The notes under the pieces were generated by a model, which had not been told where the DNA came from, made no database searches, and worked only from the letters and a program-made list of their open reading frames with translations. Position numbers and translations under genes: made by a program. From positions 18,401,750-18,465,749 of the forward strand of contig NC_092356.1 of the NCBI RefSeq assembly GCF_963676685.1: a DNA stretch of 64,000 nucleotides, given 5' to 3'. This document shows positions 19,093-30,965 of this stretch, in pieces (positions within the stretch are counted from its first letter, which is position 1; the number at the start of each line of letters is the position of its first letter). Source of the DNA: Mytilus edulis. Its lineage: Eukaryota > Mollusca > Bivalvia > Mytilida > Mytilidae.

Positions 19093-19956
19093 TCATTTTA
19101 ATTTGGTTACGTTTCTTTTGACGTCAAATAGAAAAACCTTTTCTTCATTAAAATTATTTTAAAACAAAACATTTTCTCTTTTGTTAAAATGAATGCAAAA
19201 TGGCTTGTTTAATCCATCTGTTTCTGTAAGAATTTCTCTCTAATGTTGAGCATCCTTAGAAACACATACGACAGTGTTCGTATCCCGATCAGTCACATAC
19301 ACATTCCCCTCATCATCTAGTGTCACATGACGTAAACTTTTATATTTTTCATTTTCAAACTTCCACATTAGGTTTCCATCTAGGGAATAGAAATATATTG
19401 CAATGAGGTCTATATAGACCAATCTATCTCGTTGAACTGAAATGCCGAAAGCATAGTGTAAGGGAGTAGATATTACATATATAACATTACCAGTCATGTC
19501 AATCACACGTATTGATCTGTCACCACATACAGTGTATAGGTTATAAGCATCATACGATATTCCGTGGCAGTCAACACCGATTTTGAATATTCTGCTGATC
19601 TCTCCCGTAGATATATTTATTATCAGTATGGTACTTTTATATATACAGGATACTGCCACAGTATTGATATCAACTTCTGTTATATAATCTGGTTTGTGAG
19701 ACAGGGGAATCGTACGGATATCAGTTTCATCTAGGTTACAAATGATAAGTCTATTGTAATAAGAGGCGTCGATCAACACTAACTTATTCTGCATTTTGAT
19801 GCAGCCACAAATAAACAGACTATCATTCAGCAACAACTCAATATTTAAATGTTTTTGCAAAGTGACCAAAACCGGAAGGTTGTATTTGACAACTGATTGA
19901 GCCTGGGCAAATGCTGCTTCTGTAGTTTCTGAAATAGATAATGGACTATTAGGCAT
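19093..19956 (-). pseudogene. NHL beta-propeller fragment (B-box/NHL family) with two internal stops
   Basis: From an ATG at 19956, 238 open codons encode NHL-type blades (PDYITEVDINTVAV, LYTVCGDRSIRVID, HVTLDDEGNVYVTDRDTN), similar to the C-terminal half of the intact gene at 41303-42970. The frame is closed by TAG at 19242-19240, yet recognisable family sequence goes on in the same frame (REILTETDGLNKPFCI). A second stop, TAA, lies at 19161-19159, followed by EEKVFLFDVK, and the final TGA is at 19095-19093. No B-boxes or coiled coil precede it, and an in-frame TAA lies just upstream. It looks like a 5'-truncated relic with two nonsense changes. A shortened but expressed protein cannot be excluded. 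Confidence 0.75.
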
Positions 19957-20810
19957 TTCTACCTCGATAATAGATTAACTTTGCTGCATTTGACAAAATG
20001 TTTATGAACTTTTGTCCTCAATGCTCTTAACCTTCGTACTTCATTTGGCCTTTTTAACATTTTTTTATTCGAGCGTCACTGATGATTCTTTGTGGATTCA
20101 ATCATGGTATCTATGATGAGTTTATTCGTAACCCTAGTAAGAATTAATTTTCCACCATCTTAGCCGACATATATATAGCCTAATGTATTACCAAATTGAA
20201 TAAAGAAATTAATGTGTATCCGGTTTGTTTCATAAGATTTAAGCAACCATGACTCTTATGCAATATACATTTCTAATGTGTATATATTGAGGTTATACAC
20301 TTTAAGCATAGGAGAAGAAATGCATCGTGTTCCGTTCGTCTAGCTGAACTTCATTCCATACAAATGTTAACGTTGCAGTCAAACAGTGCTTAAATCATCA
20401 ACTTTATATATGAGCCTGATCAAAATCAAATGCGTTATATGCGAATAGTAGTTTCAAAATGACTGTAAAAGGAAACCCAAACCAGCAAAGAAACAAGGAA
20501 GAATACTTAGGATTTAGAAAACTATCATAATTTTGCCAAAAGAAACTGTATTAACTGTAAGACATAGCGTGCCAGTAAAAAAGACATTACTACCGAGAAA
20601 CATTAAAACAATCGAAGACTTTGTTGTACTTTCGTAGTTAGTTTTTATTTGTACTCCCGTCTATATTTATTTTTACTCTACGTTAACAAGAAGAGAAAAA
20701 GAAAAAAAAACACCATTTTTTGCTACTTATTACTGATATACTCATTATAATAACATGCCAAAATATCATAATAATAAAATTACCAAGGCTAATGGGTAAT
20801 AGTGATGCAG
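19957..20810. other. Gene-free stretch with one repeat copy
   Basis: Contains the reversed CAGACGCG-type repeat (20007-20125). Otherwise AT-rich with no coding evidence. Confidence 0.45.
20007..20125 (-). repeat. CAGACGCG-type interspersed repeat, degraded
   Basis: Reverse copy: CCTCAATGCTCTTAA, CTTCATTTGGCCTTTTTAAC, CGAGCGTCACTGATGA, ATGATGAGTTTA. The CpG-rich core has decayed. Same layout as 53823-53985. Confidence 0.7.
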
Positions 20811-20966
20811 TTATATTTGAGTTCGTTCCGCTTCCATTGAAATGATTGCAAAAAGTTTCAGTTCTGTTTCCATTTTATCATCTGTTTCAAATAAGTCGTC
20901 ATCCAAATCAAAGTTGAGGTAAACCGGTTCTGCATTGGTCTTTTGATATATTCCATAATTGGTACT
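20811..20966 (-). CDS. Candidate terminal exon, unknown protein
   Basis: A strong acceptor (pyrimidine-rich tract then TCATCTAG) is followed by 51 open codons ending TAA, encoding an acidic tail: EPVYLNFDLDDDLFETDD, then KLFAIISMEAERTQI. It lies on the same strand and downstream of the HEPN exons and could be that gene's last exon. However, the reading phase (0) does not match the one-base remainder of the candidate exon at 21750-22011, so an exon is missing or the link is wrong. Confidence 0.4.
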   Translation of the reverse strand, partial: STNYGIYQKTNAEPVYLNFDLDDDLFETDDKMETELKLFAIISMEAERTQI

Positions 20967-21749
20967 CTAGATGAAAATAAATGGAAACAATCAACCGACA
21001 ATCAATGTATTACTCTGCAAGCGCCAATGTTCTTGACTGCAAAAACCAAATCATTTAAATCACACTAAAATGTGTTGAACGGAGTTGCATGATAATTTTT
21101 GACATAATACCGCGTACGCTATTTTGCCAAAACGTCATGGAATTTGAAAGGAATTTTATTAAAAAAAAAATCCAGTAATAGAAGTGATCAAATCCGTTAT
21201 GTTCGTAGGTTCCCAACTTAACTCAATGAACATCTAAGTTAAGGGTGTAAGACGAACAAGTTATACAAGGCTAGAATTAGATAAGGACTCGATGTGCATC
21301 TCTATAACAATCCTCGAAAATAACCAATCACATATGACTCACATATCAGTTTATGTGAGAGGAGTAATTCCTGGCTAGTTTAGTAATACACTTGATTTGA
21401 ATCGTTATCTTTTTGTTAAAGTGTTTGAATTTAGGTGTCGTCATTTGACGTCATGTTTGCGTTTATTTGGACATACAATCTACGTTAAGTACATAGAGCT
21501 TGGGCATAATTTACTTATGACTGCTTCAAATCCTGAAAAAAAAATATATTCCTGTAGTCAGGGTTTTGTTCTGAATATAAGATTAAAAAGACGAGTATTT
21601 CAAAAAGTTAAGCCACCACTTTATTAGTTCAAAGATGTAGGTATCCAGATAGCCAATAAAACGTTTAATTGATGTGAGAATTCAGATTATTTATGGTAAT
21701 GAAAATGATATGGATCAGAGATAGTATGTATGCGATTTAACTGACAAAC

Positions 21750-22011
21750 CTCCAATGAGTAAAATCACAATATCAGAACTCTGAGCAATGGAGGTCATCA
21801 TGTGTTCCAAAATCTTTTCCATAAATAAAGCCAAGACAGATTGTAATCTTTCGTCTGTTTCCAACAGATCTATCCAAAGAGCTATATTCAGAACTATGCA
21901 CCCTTTCTGGGCCACAATGAATTCTATTCCGATTAAGCCCTCAATACAGCCCAGTAGCCAGTACCTCGGTACTGGCATGAAAATACGGATTTTTTGTGTT
22001 ATTAAAATTTG
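21750..22011 (-). CDS. Candidate exon, possibly part of the HEPN gene
   Basis: Acceptor TTTTGTTACAG, donor GAG|GTTTGT. Encodes 87 codons including IGIEFIVAQKGCIVLNI, LETDERLQSVLALFMEKI and SSDIVILLIGG, a compact alpha/beta pattern that looks like real protein. I do not recognise the domain. The position (- strand, 2.4 kb beyond the HEPN exons) suggests the same gene, but phases with its neighbours do not close. Confidence 0.45.
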
Positions 22012-22019
22012 CTGTAACA

Positions 22020-22260
22020 AAATATTAGAAATTATTATAAATTAAGGAATGTATCTCCCTCATGCAAAGCTCTGATTCCTTTCACGAATTTGGTTATACT
22101 TTTTGGACCTTTTGGATTATAGCTCTTCAACTTTTATATATGCTTTGGATTTCAAATATTTTGGCCACGAGCATCACTGAAGAGACATGATTTGTCGAAA
22201 TGCGCATCTGGTGCAACAAAATTGGTACCGTTGATTTTATTATTATCTCATCTTTAAGTG
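22020..22260 (+). repeat. Mussel-type interspersed repeat
   Basis: Blocks TCTGATTCCTTTCACGAATT, TTGGCCACGAGCATCACTGA and GTCGAAATGCGCATCTGGTG, a motif series I associate with dispersed mussel repeats. Confidence 0.55.
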
Positions 22261-22544
22261 ATTTCAGAATATCAATAGTTATTTCTACATCAGCCTCAGT
22301 CTGGAAGATAATCTGTACGCGGACTTTCTGTCTCCCTAGAAAGTATACACTAGTTTATCATGTTATGTTGTATTTTATTATATTTCTAAAGATACAAACA
22401 GATAAAAAGAAAATAAATATATACATAACCTGTCTAACATACTACCAAAATAACTATCTATTCGCAGTAGAATTTGTTTTTTTTTAATATGTACTTGTTA
22501 AAATATCACGTAATGTATATAATTTGTAAAGAATATAGACATAT

Positions 22545-22660
22545 CATGCTTGTATATATATCGTGTACATGTTACAAGTAACAACATTTACACAATTACC
22601 TCGTTCATGTTACAACATGTACAAAATATTGCTTAAAAATGGGTTTGACGTGTACAAAAT
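22545..22660. repeat. TGTACA palindrome array (short, reversed copy)
   Basis: TATATATATCGTGTACATGT, then TTACAACATGTACAAAAT and GACGTGTACAAAAT. It shares the TGTACACGATATATATA edge with 24385-24450 and 50387-50566, in reverse orientation. Confidence 0.55.
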
Positions 22661-23506
22661 TTATAAAATAGATTTAAATAAAAAAAATTATACATTTGGA
22701 ATTTATTGAATACTAGAAATAAAGAACAATAATCAAAAGCCCAGAACCTTTTTTCTTTTTAAAAAGGACAGTGATCACAAAGTTTCAGTTTTTAATGGTT
22801 CATGACTTATGTTGCCATAATGTGTTTTGGTGTAATTGTATATATTATGCAGTACAGCAGCATATATTTCCACAATGAAAATTAAATAGATAACTGGTTC
22901 AACTGATACTTTTAAGAAGAATGCCTTAAAATTTTGAGTAAAAGAGGGACGAAAGATACCAGAGGGACGGTCAAACTCATAAATCGATAATAAACTGACA
23001 ACGCCATGGCTAAAAATGAAAAAGACAAACAGACAAACAATAGTACACATGACACAACATAAAAAAACTAAAGATTAAGCACCACGAACCCCACCAAAAA
23101 CTAGGGGTTATCTCAGGTGCTCCGGAAGGGTAAGCAGATCCTGCTCCACATGTGGTACCCTTCGTGTTTATGATAGGAAATGCAAGAACGGGAATATCGT
23201 ATCAATTGGGAGATATATACTCCGTATGCAGGTGCTGCTGGAATGTTGCTACTTAGAAATGGAAAGTTCACAATAGGAAAGCTGAAATCATCTCTTTTGT
23301 CGTAAAGTTTGGTTTTCAACTGACCCCGATTGAGTAATACTCCTCCCCACTAAATGAGAAGACCGCATTATGTGTGTCGCTTCTCTTCCTTCCTCAATAA
23401 ATTAATCATCATGCCTTTGTGTCCTATAGGTACTATGCATTGTCGCATTTATTAGCCTCGCTCATGATTATTTCGTTTTGGTATTTTTTTGGAAGGAAAA
23501 GTAAAT
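22661..23506. other. Gene-free stretch with low-grade repeats
   Basis: 22900-23345 resembles dispersed mussel repeat sequence (for example the blocks CCAGAGGGACGGTCAAACTC and GGAATATCGTATCAATTGGG). No exon supported. Confidence 0.4.
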
Positions 23507-23657
23507 AGTTATCAAAGGTACCAGCATTATAATATAGTAATTATAAATATAATAGTATACGCCAGACGCGCGTTTCGTCTACATAAGACTCACCAGTAAC
23601 GCTCAGATCAAAATAGTAATAAAATACAAAGTTTGAAGTGCATTGAGGACCAAAGGC
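23507..23657 (+). repeat. CAGACGCG-type interspersed repeat
   Basis: ATCAAAGGTACCAGCATTAT, TACGCCAGACGCGCGTTTCG, TCTACATAAGACTCACCAGT, and a tail CATTGAGGACCAAAGG. Confidence 0.8.
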
Positions 23658-23944
23658 GGTCGGATGTTTTGTTTAAAACTAAGAAAATATTGAAATTAGT
23701 AGAAAAAAATAACTGATTAAAAAAAAGTGACGAGTGCTAACAAATAGTCCGATCCCTAAGTACCTTTTGTACCTATGACTTCTGTTACCTTTCCTGAAAT
23801 TCTCCAGTCATAAAATAGTTTACAAACATTTATCCTACAACAGTTTACATACTTTCAACCACGCTCTAAATGTCCGCGATCTCGCGGATGTGTTTGCTTC
23901 TGTCCCTATTATTTTAATTTTAGTTTCTTGTGTACAATTTGGAA

Positions 23945-24120
23945 ATTAGTATGGCGTTCATTATCACTGGACTAGTATATATTTGTTTAGGGGCCAGCTG
24001 AAGGACGCCTCCGGGTGCGGGAATTTCTCGCTACATTGAAGACCTGTTGGTGACCCTCTGCTGTTGTTTTTTATTTGGGCGGGTTGTTGTCTCTTTGACA
24101 CATTCTCCATTTCCATTCTC
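23945..24120 (+). repeat. Mussel-type interspersed repeat (TTTGACACATTCTCC type)
   Basis: Blocks GGCGTTCATTATCACTGGAC, GAAGGACGCCTCCGGGTGCG, GACCTGTTGGTGACCCTCTG and TTGTCTCTTTGACACATTCT. Confidence 0.65.
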
Positions 24121-24384
24121 AATTTTATCTAGTACTATTTATAAGCCAGAGAGAGAAAATTATTTTCAATGAATCCCGTTAGGTTATAAATATCTTATGA
24201 GTAATTTAATCTGTTCATTCAACAATTTTGGCTTTCATCATAACTGATGTATATACCTCAAAATTATTATATTTTTTGTTATAAGAATCATTTCATGACA
24301 CGAATAATATTTAAAAAAATATGATGAAACTTTTATTTAGATTGATAGCATCTTTTGTAATAATAGAAACATGTCTTTATTTTC

Positions 24385-24450
24385 AAAATTCGTACATGTT
24401 AAAACCATTTAGCTATGTACAAAAACGCAACTTGTACACGATATATATAT
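24385..24450. repeat. TGTACA palindrome array (short copy)
   Basis: CGTACATGTTAAAACCATTT, then CGCAACTTGTACACGATATA; matches the right edge of the array at 50387-50566. Abuts the HEPN exon at 24454. Confidence 0.6.
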
Positions 24451-24453
24451 TAC

Positions 24454-24552
24454 CTATTGATTTCTCATCTTGCATGACAGATCTCAAATGAAGCAAACTT
24501 CTTTCAAAGCTGTCTCCCCAGTAAAACTTGATCGGTGTTCTTTCAAATCTCA
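24454..24552 (-). CDS. HEPN gene, candidate exon C
   Basis: Acceptor ACGTTCCCACAG and donor AATAG|GTAATA. Encodes VRFERTPIKFYWGDSFERSL, then LHLRSVMQDEKSI, in phase with exon B across a 63-bp intron. If that short intron is not removed, the frame also stays open and reads a hydrophobic stretch (LFQIFFILIYLLSNLFYV) instead. Confidence 0.5.
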
Positions 24553-24615
24553 CTGTGGGAACGTAAAATAGATTTGATAATAAATAAATTAATATAAAAA
24601 AGATTTGAAATAGAC

Positions 24616-25021
24616 CTCCAATACGTATTGAAAGGGAAAACATTTGCTCCTTCAAGGCGTTTTCATATTTAACCTGCATCTGTATATCCATTCTACAAGT
24701 TTTATGCAAAACAATTGTCTCCTCATAGTTTGTCTTCTGGAAAAAGTTTAAATCCATTCTGCGACCAATATCACGAAAATGATCGAAGTAATTTTCAAAT
24801 TCATTTTTCTCTATGATTATGTTCGTTCTGTGTGCTATTTGGTTTCTGTAGTTACGAATACGTTCTACATCGTCACCTAATTTGATATCAACCTTTTCAG
24901 GATATAATCCCCACCCTTTGGTAGGTGGAGGTATCAGCTTAAACTGTCTTAAGAGTTTATAAACTAATGAAACGTCTAATGAATCATAAGAATTTAACAA
25001 ATCTAAGTCTTTTAAGCTCTT
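24616..25021 (-). CDS. HEPN gene, exon B: DZIP3-like HEPN domain with R-x4-H motif
   Basis: Encodes SLVYKLLRQFKLIPPPTKGW, then a GDDVERIRNYRNQIAHR block. This is the DZIP3/hRUL138-like HEPN pattern (LLY.LLR, P..GWG, DD.ERIR.YRN...H). The RNQIAH segment is the R-x4-6-H motif used by ribonuclease-active HEPN domains. A weak acceptor (GGTAG) at 25022-25023 keeps frame with exon A. Bivalves carry many HEPN genes of this type, often linked to innate immunity; a role here is inference. Confidence 0.65.
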
Positions 25022-25232
25022 CTACCAGTTGTATGACAAGCTATTTATTTTAAAACTGAGTAGCGAACTTCCTTAAAAGGCCAATTTCTATATGAACTAA
25101 AAAACATAAAAACAAATTCCGATTCAGGCAACATTAGGGATCTGACTTCCATTCTCCTTTCTGTAGCTTTCATGTTATTTGAATTCAGACTTTTATTCAA
25201 TCATGTGCATTAAATAGTACTATTGATCTTAC

Positions 25233-25673
25233 CATTGACTTTTTGCACCAGCGCCAGATTTTGTAGAATGTCAGCATGGTACTTATATCTGAGCTGGAAA
25301 GTTTCCAAAAACTTCCTAAACAAGTGTCTTGATGTAAATATCCATCAACTCTCTTTGTAACATATTTTGTTATCTCTAGAAATTCATTGTAGTATATCTC
25401 AGATATATCTTCACACTGTTTGCTGATAACTTCATTTGTTAGATTTATAATGTGTCGGATATCATCACCAATTTCGACTTCTGTTGCATGTGGATTATTT
25501 CCCCATTTGCATGACGGTTCAAGAATTAAATTTTCGAATCGTAATATTTTGTAGCACAGTTCTACTGTGAAATCTTTTATATTGGGAAATTCTTCCATTA
25601 ACGATGTTTCTTTCAATATGTTAGAGATGTTCGAATATCTTTCAGTTGAAATTTCACTCGTAACCCCCTTGGA
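25233..25673 (-). CDS. HEPN gene, exon A: degenerate HEPN domain
   Basis: Open from just after a TAA at 25676-25674 to a strong donor CAATG|GTAAGA. Encodes ELCYKILRFENLILEPSCKW and GDDIRHIINLTNEVISK. It aligns with exon B, but the catalytic R and H positions are T and S. The start is unresolved: only a TTG at 25616 and an ATG at 25598 are available, so it may be an internal exon. Its upstream edge ends 4 bp from the Helitron-like element. Confidence 0.6.
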
Positions 25674-25679
25674 TTAGTA

Positions 25680-26324
25680 TCTATAATACTAAAATTACGC
25701 GGTCCAATTTGTTAGCCGTCATCGGGTAAAAACGACAAATCAAAGAATTCAACTCTATATAGAACTAATATAGGACAATGGTGTAGATTAAAAATTACAC
25801 CACTCCAGACCCTTTTGTTTTCCACATAATTAATATTGCCAATAACTAACAAGTTCCGGGTCGAATCCGATACCGATACCAATAGTATATTCACCTGTTG
25901 GCTATTATCTTATCTGTACATTCCGCATTTGACAGGCGCACCACCAAACGGTGTATTTAGGATTTTGTTATATACACGGGTCATAATCAAAAGGCTGACA
26001 CTACTAAATTCAATCATTGTCAAATTGTTCCCTATTGTAGTTTTATTCAGCAAGACTTTCTAAGATAACTAATATAGGACAATACTCCACACCTGGATAG
26101 CCAAGACCTTTTGTTTTCCAAATAATTAACATTACCAAATTGAATTGATAAGTTCCAGGTCGACGGGTTCAAACAGAAAGATTTGAAAGCAGAGAAAACT
26201 GTGTATCTTATAATCGACATGACTTTATCAGATGACAATACCAATTACTAAAATAAGGCTTAGGCATAGTTAAAGATATACTTTAATTCAGTCACGGACC
26301 CGCGATATCACGGGTGTGTACTTG
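25680..26324. mobile_element. Helitron-like non-autonomous element, copy 1 (internally deleted)
   Basis: Starts A|TCTATAATACTAAAAT and ends with a GC-rich hairpin (ACCCGCGATATCACGGGT) then GTGTACTTG|T. Flanks A and T fit Helitron insertion between A and T. The 3' tetranucleotide is CTTG, not canonical CTRR. Co-linear with 39762-40521 but lacks a ~110 bp internal block. Confidence 0.6.
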
Positions 26325-27654
26325 TGTCCTTTAAGTATGCTTTGCATAATTGTAGGAAAAAGTGTTAGAATAATATAACATAGTCTCGCTTGTCTTTCTT
26401 CATATGTCATAGACATTTTGAAAGTGTAATGACTCCTGAAAAATGAGATAAAGCAAAATTATATTCTGTCATCAAGTGTCATCGACGTTTAAGAAATAAC
26501 ATGTCGAAATTGCGTACCGCAAAATGAACAATTAAGTGCAATTTTGATGCACACAAACTCTCTAGCTTTAAATAGAATGTATGTTTAGGTGAACACTATA
26601 TTCGATTTTTAAAGCAACTAACCTTAATTCTTATGAAGTTATGAGTGTTTGTTATGGCAAGCTGTTCTCGTTTCCTTATTCAAAACGTTTAGATCTACAT
26701 TTAAAATTAATCAAACATACGTATAGAAAACCGTTCACCCGTTAACTATATCGTATTACAATGCAACCATTGATCATCTAAATATCTGTTATATTCACGA
26801 TTGCATTCAAATATATCAATATAAATCTTTGAGAATAGACACTATCGAACCGTTACGAAGAAACTTTAAACATTACCGTCTACAATAATAAATATATGAT
26901 AATTTTACTAGCACTGGGTTAGTTTAGCCTGGGATCCGGCCCAATCTAGCTGCGCGTCGTAAGGGCCAGGTGGGGAACAAATACCATGTGATCGATTCAG
27001 TGCCAGTTGACTCTGAATCTAAAGTAAGGCTGAATAAATATTTGCATAAATTTTGATGTTTGATGTAAACCAGCACAATTGGAATCCAATTGATACCTTG
27101 AACATGTGAAATCTTAAACTTTTAACTTTCTCACCAGGCGATTGCTGATAAGAATTAACCCTTTTCTGCTTACTAATTATCATCATACTACTAATTAGAT
27201 ATGATAACACTATACAGCAATTCATAAAGAAAAATAATTACAGTCTAATTTTTACTAATTGATGTTAAACAAGAATTGATTGGGTACAGATGTAAAACAA
27301 ACATTGAGGACAAAATTAGTATTAACCAATCATTGACAGGCAGTACATTGGTGCACGCCTGGCTATACTGACAAGATTAGCCAGGACCCCAGGCAATGGG
27401 TTGGTATAACTGTCCATTGACAATTAGTCCCAAGGAAGTCAAGACCTCAAAAGCTGCAATACTTTGGATCTGAAAAGATGTATAACATGGTTCAAACTCC
27501 ATCTTGACCAAAGAGCCAAATGAGCTATTCTGACCACTTGACGTACGTCGTCTTTCATCGTCGTCAGCCATTTACTCTCACAAAAGCACTTTTCTTTTGA
27601 AACTATTATACTAATTAAAACCAAACTTTGAAATCACAGATACAAGGATTATTT
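26325..27654. other. Gene-free stretch
   Basis: AT-rich. The only notable frame is 27377-27571 (-), which has an ATG and 64 codons (MADDDERRRTSSGQNSSFGS...). It has no family match and no splice support. Confidence 0.4.
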
Positions 27655-27790
27655 TTTGTATTTACACCAGACGCACGTTTCGTCAACAAAATACTCATCA
27701 GTGACGCTCTAATCCACAATAGTTAAAAAGGCCAATTAAAGTACGAAGTTGAAGAGCATTGAGGACCAAAATTCCTAAAAGTTTAGCCAA
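27655..27790 (+). repeat. CAGACGCG-type interspersed repeat
   Basis: TACACCAGACGCACGTTTCG, ACTCATCAGTGACGCTCT, AGTTGAAGAGCATTGAGGAC; diverged by about 10% from the other copies. Confidence 0.75.
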
Positions 27791-28818
27791 ATACTTTTCC
27801 TGATGTGAAAAGCTTTAGTATTTCAAAAGTTTTGTAAACCGTTTTATTTTATAAATATGACCATATCAATGATAATTCATGTCAGCATAGAAGTGAATAA
27901 ATCAAATATGTAAAATGTTAATTTTGTCTTTTATCTTGATAACAGCTGTAATAAATTTTATCATTTTTCCCACTTCGCCTTTATCCTGAAATCAATAATA
28001 GATAAAAAGTACCTTTAAATCACAAATGATCAATAAAACAAAATCAGTAAACTGGTCTAAATCGACAATTTCTGCCAATGTAGTGCAGTTTTACTTAACT
28101 CGATAGATAGAAATTTAATTAAGCAAACAATAATCACAACACATGGCTTACAAATACGCTGCCATGCTGAAATCGTCAGATGACTCATAAACAGAGTCTT
28201 TAGATTGATTGACGAAGTTTAGTAATTTGTTATTCTATCGTGTATCTTATAACTATAATAGAAAGCTAGAAAGCAAAAAAGCATTAAGACCAACAGCAAG
28301 ATAGGGTCTACAAACAATTAATGGTTATTGCAGTTTTATGAAATAACACGTCATTTGGAATGGTTTTCTGAAAGTTCAAAATTAAACAAAGATTTGTATT
28401 ATGTAAATATAATCTAAATAATAATACTAATGATAACAATAGTACATTCAATGCAAGACTCTCTTTGTGAATAACCATTTCGCGCTTAAAGTTATTGATA
28501 TGGATCAACCATTCTGAAAATTACGGTGTGATATATCAATAGTTTAACTCCTTCCAAAATTTATAAAATGAATTTCATAAGGATTCATTTAATATTAGTT
28601 CCATACCAATGTATAAGTATCCATAAAACAACATAACATTTCCTGTATACTTGAGTATACATGAATATTGTGTATACATAGTTTATAAGAACAAGAGTGT
28701 GTAAATATCAGATGACTTAAAATATCTCATTTATAATCAGAAAATAATTCACATACACACCAATTTATCATTGAGCAAATGACATCATTCTGTGGTCTCA
28801 CATAATGTTATTTTCCTC
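27791..28818. other. Gene-free stretch
   Basis: AT-rich with no structure recognised on either strand. Confidence 0.4.
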
Positions 28819-29504
28819 TTAAAGGGGCACTAGCTGTCAAATTTATGTTCACTGATTTGACTCAAATTCTCATATTTTATTTATAACAATGTAAAATATT
28901 TTTCCAAACTATCAAAAGTATAAAATAAACAATTTACAGGACATGGTCTCAATAAGATGTAACTTCGTTTCGTGTGAATTTCAGCCAAGACGCCTTTAAT
29001 TAACTATCGAGTTGACCTTCTATGACCATATAAGCGATGTAGACATAAACATAGATATAAATAGATTAAGCAACTCGTGCAAATTGATTTATTTAGGTCT
29101 GTTAAATTTTGTATTGTAGATTAAAAAGTTTTGTTTATCGTCGTTTTCACCTTTGTAATAATGATTGTGTTTGGATCGAATTAGTTAATCAAATTATTTG
29201 CCTGGTTTCACTTTCAATGTTGACATTCTTTTAAATACCCGTACACGGACAATGCATGCGTTATTCTATTTTTTTTCTACGAGGTTAAATTGGAGTTCAC
29301 ATGAATACGGATTTAATGAGGTCGAATTATTCATTTGCAAGTGAATAATCCATTATGAACGTTTACTAGCTTAATTTGACAAAATTGAACCATTTTAGCT
29401 GATAAAAGCAAATTATTATTTCACTATATCACTTTCATTAATGATTGAACAAAAAAAAATCATATTTTTTATTTTTTATATATCTCGTAGCTAGTGCCCC
29501 TTAA
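28819..29504. mobile_element. TTAA-flanked MITE, family B
   Basis: Ends TTAAAGGGGCACTAGCTG and TAGCTAGTGCCCCTTAA; 686 bp, AT-rich interior, no coding capacity. Confidence 0.7.
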
Positions 29505-30896
29505 TTAAATGAAATGTACATATGTATGTAAACTTAAGATATGCAATGTGCATGCACAATAAGTTGGGTGTGTAAAACGTTCTTATAAGCAACACATGGT
29601 GCGTCTTTTTACTCCATGTATGTGACCAAATTGCTGTGGCTAAATGTTCACTTAACTGTTTACATGCATGTTCTGAAGGCATCACATGCAGAAACAAGTT
29701 ATTTTAATTTTTATATATAAATGATATAACTGCACTTATGTTTTAATTGCAAATTATAAAAGTTTCTTTTTAATAAGAAGTAATTAAAACCAACATTAAA
29801 AAGAAATAACAAGGATAATAAACAATCATATACAGTGTGATTTTGCGATGCAGTTCTTTGCGGGTGTAATTCTTACAACACATTGCCAATATAAAACTAT
29901 TTTACAGTGTTTAACGTTTACCGTATACAATAGCGTAAACCCAAATATGTTATATGCTTTAATTATAGTTGTTTCCATATTTGAAGCGGTTTTAATTTAT
30001 CTTTTTTTAAATAAAGAATAAATAAGTTGTTTATATTATAAATCATGAAAAAACTTTCATATCAATGAGAAATAAGTCACGCTGTTAAATAGGTCATTAA
30101 ATAAATTTAAATATCTTCTGATACACAATATACAATGTTTGTCAATAAATAAAACATAAATGTTGTGTATGGTCTACCTTTAATAAGTAGATAAGTATCG
30201 TGTCCTATTTCATTTCATAAAAACACATTCCTTTGTTGCTAAGGAAGATACACAAAATTAAAGCTTTTCAGTAGAGATGTTTGGTAAAAGAGATGTTAAG
30301 TTAGACATATTAGTCTACGGCTACGGTTACAAAGAGAGGGAAAAGAAATACATGTACTTTCATCGTTGAATAAATATAAGGTTAGTGATGGTATAATGGG
30401 TATGTTCTACTTCACTAGTTTCATACGAAAACTTTAATAAAATACTGACATTTTGAAAAAGGGTAAATAAAATCAATTAAAGGGAACGATAAGTAAAAAT
30501 TCGCATAGGTATATATGTACGCAACTGGTCTCCATAGCTAAAAAACAGTAAAAAAAGTAGATTAAAAACACATTCGATTCTAAATATAAATTCAATGTTC
30601 CAATCTGAACACAACGAAAGAGTAGTTGATATTTTAAGTTATTGTCCTGAAAATTGATGCAACAGTACTTAACCTTTATCAACTTCAATCTGATTATTCC
30701 ATTAAGAAGATACAAATCAAATTAGCAAACAAAAATTTGGAAATTGCAAGAAGTCATATAAAACAGAGTGTGTTTTCGGTAGCAAAACATTATAATTCAA
30801 AACGCTGTTAAAACAGAACAGTTGAAACACAATTGCCATATCATATCCAGGACTTAACTTAGACATTTCCGAAGCTAACACTATATATACAGTAGA
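29505..30896. other. Gene-free stretch
   Basis: AT-rich; no exon or repeat recognised. Confidence 0.4.
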
Positions 30897-30958
30897 TATA
30901 ACTTCAATATAACGTCAATAGTATATATATTATATATGTATACTATTGAAGTTATATT
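30897..30958. repeat. AT-rich hairpin next to the Penelope-like element
   Basis: ATAACTTCAATA...TAGTATATATAT pairs with ATATATGTATACTA...TTGAAGTTAT. Confidence 0.65.
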
Positions 30959-30965
30959 TTTTATA

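Noticed and set aside
27377-27571. 64-codon ATG frame (MADDDERRRTSSGQ...)
   Set aside because: Plausible start, but no family, no splice sites and a second overlapping frame; not enough to call a gene.
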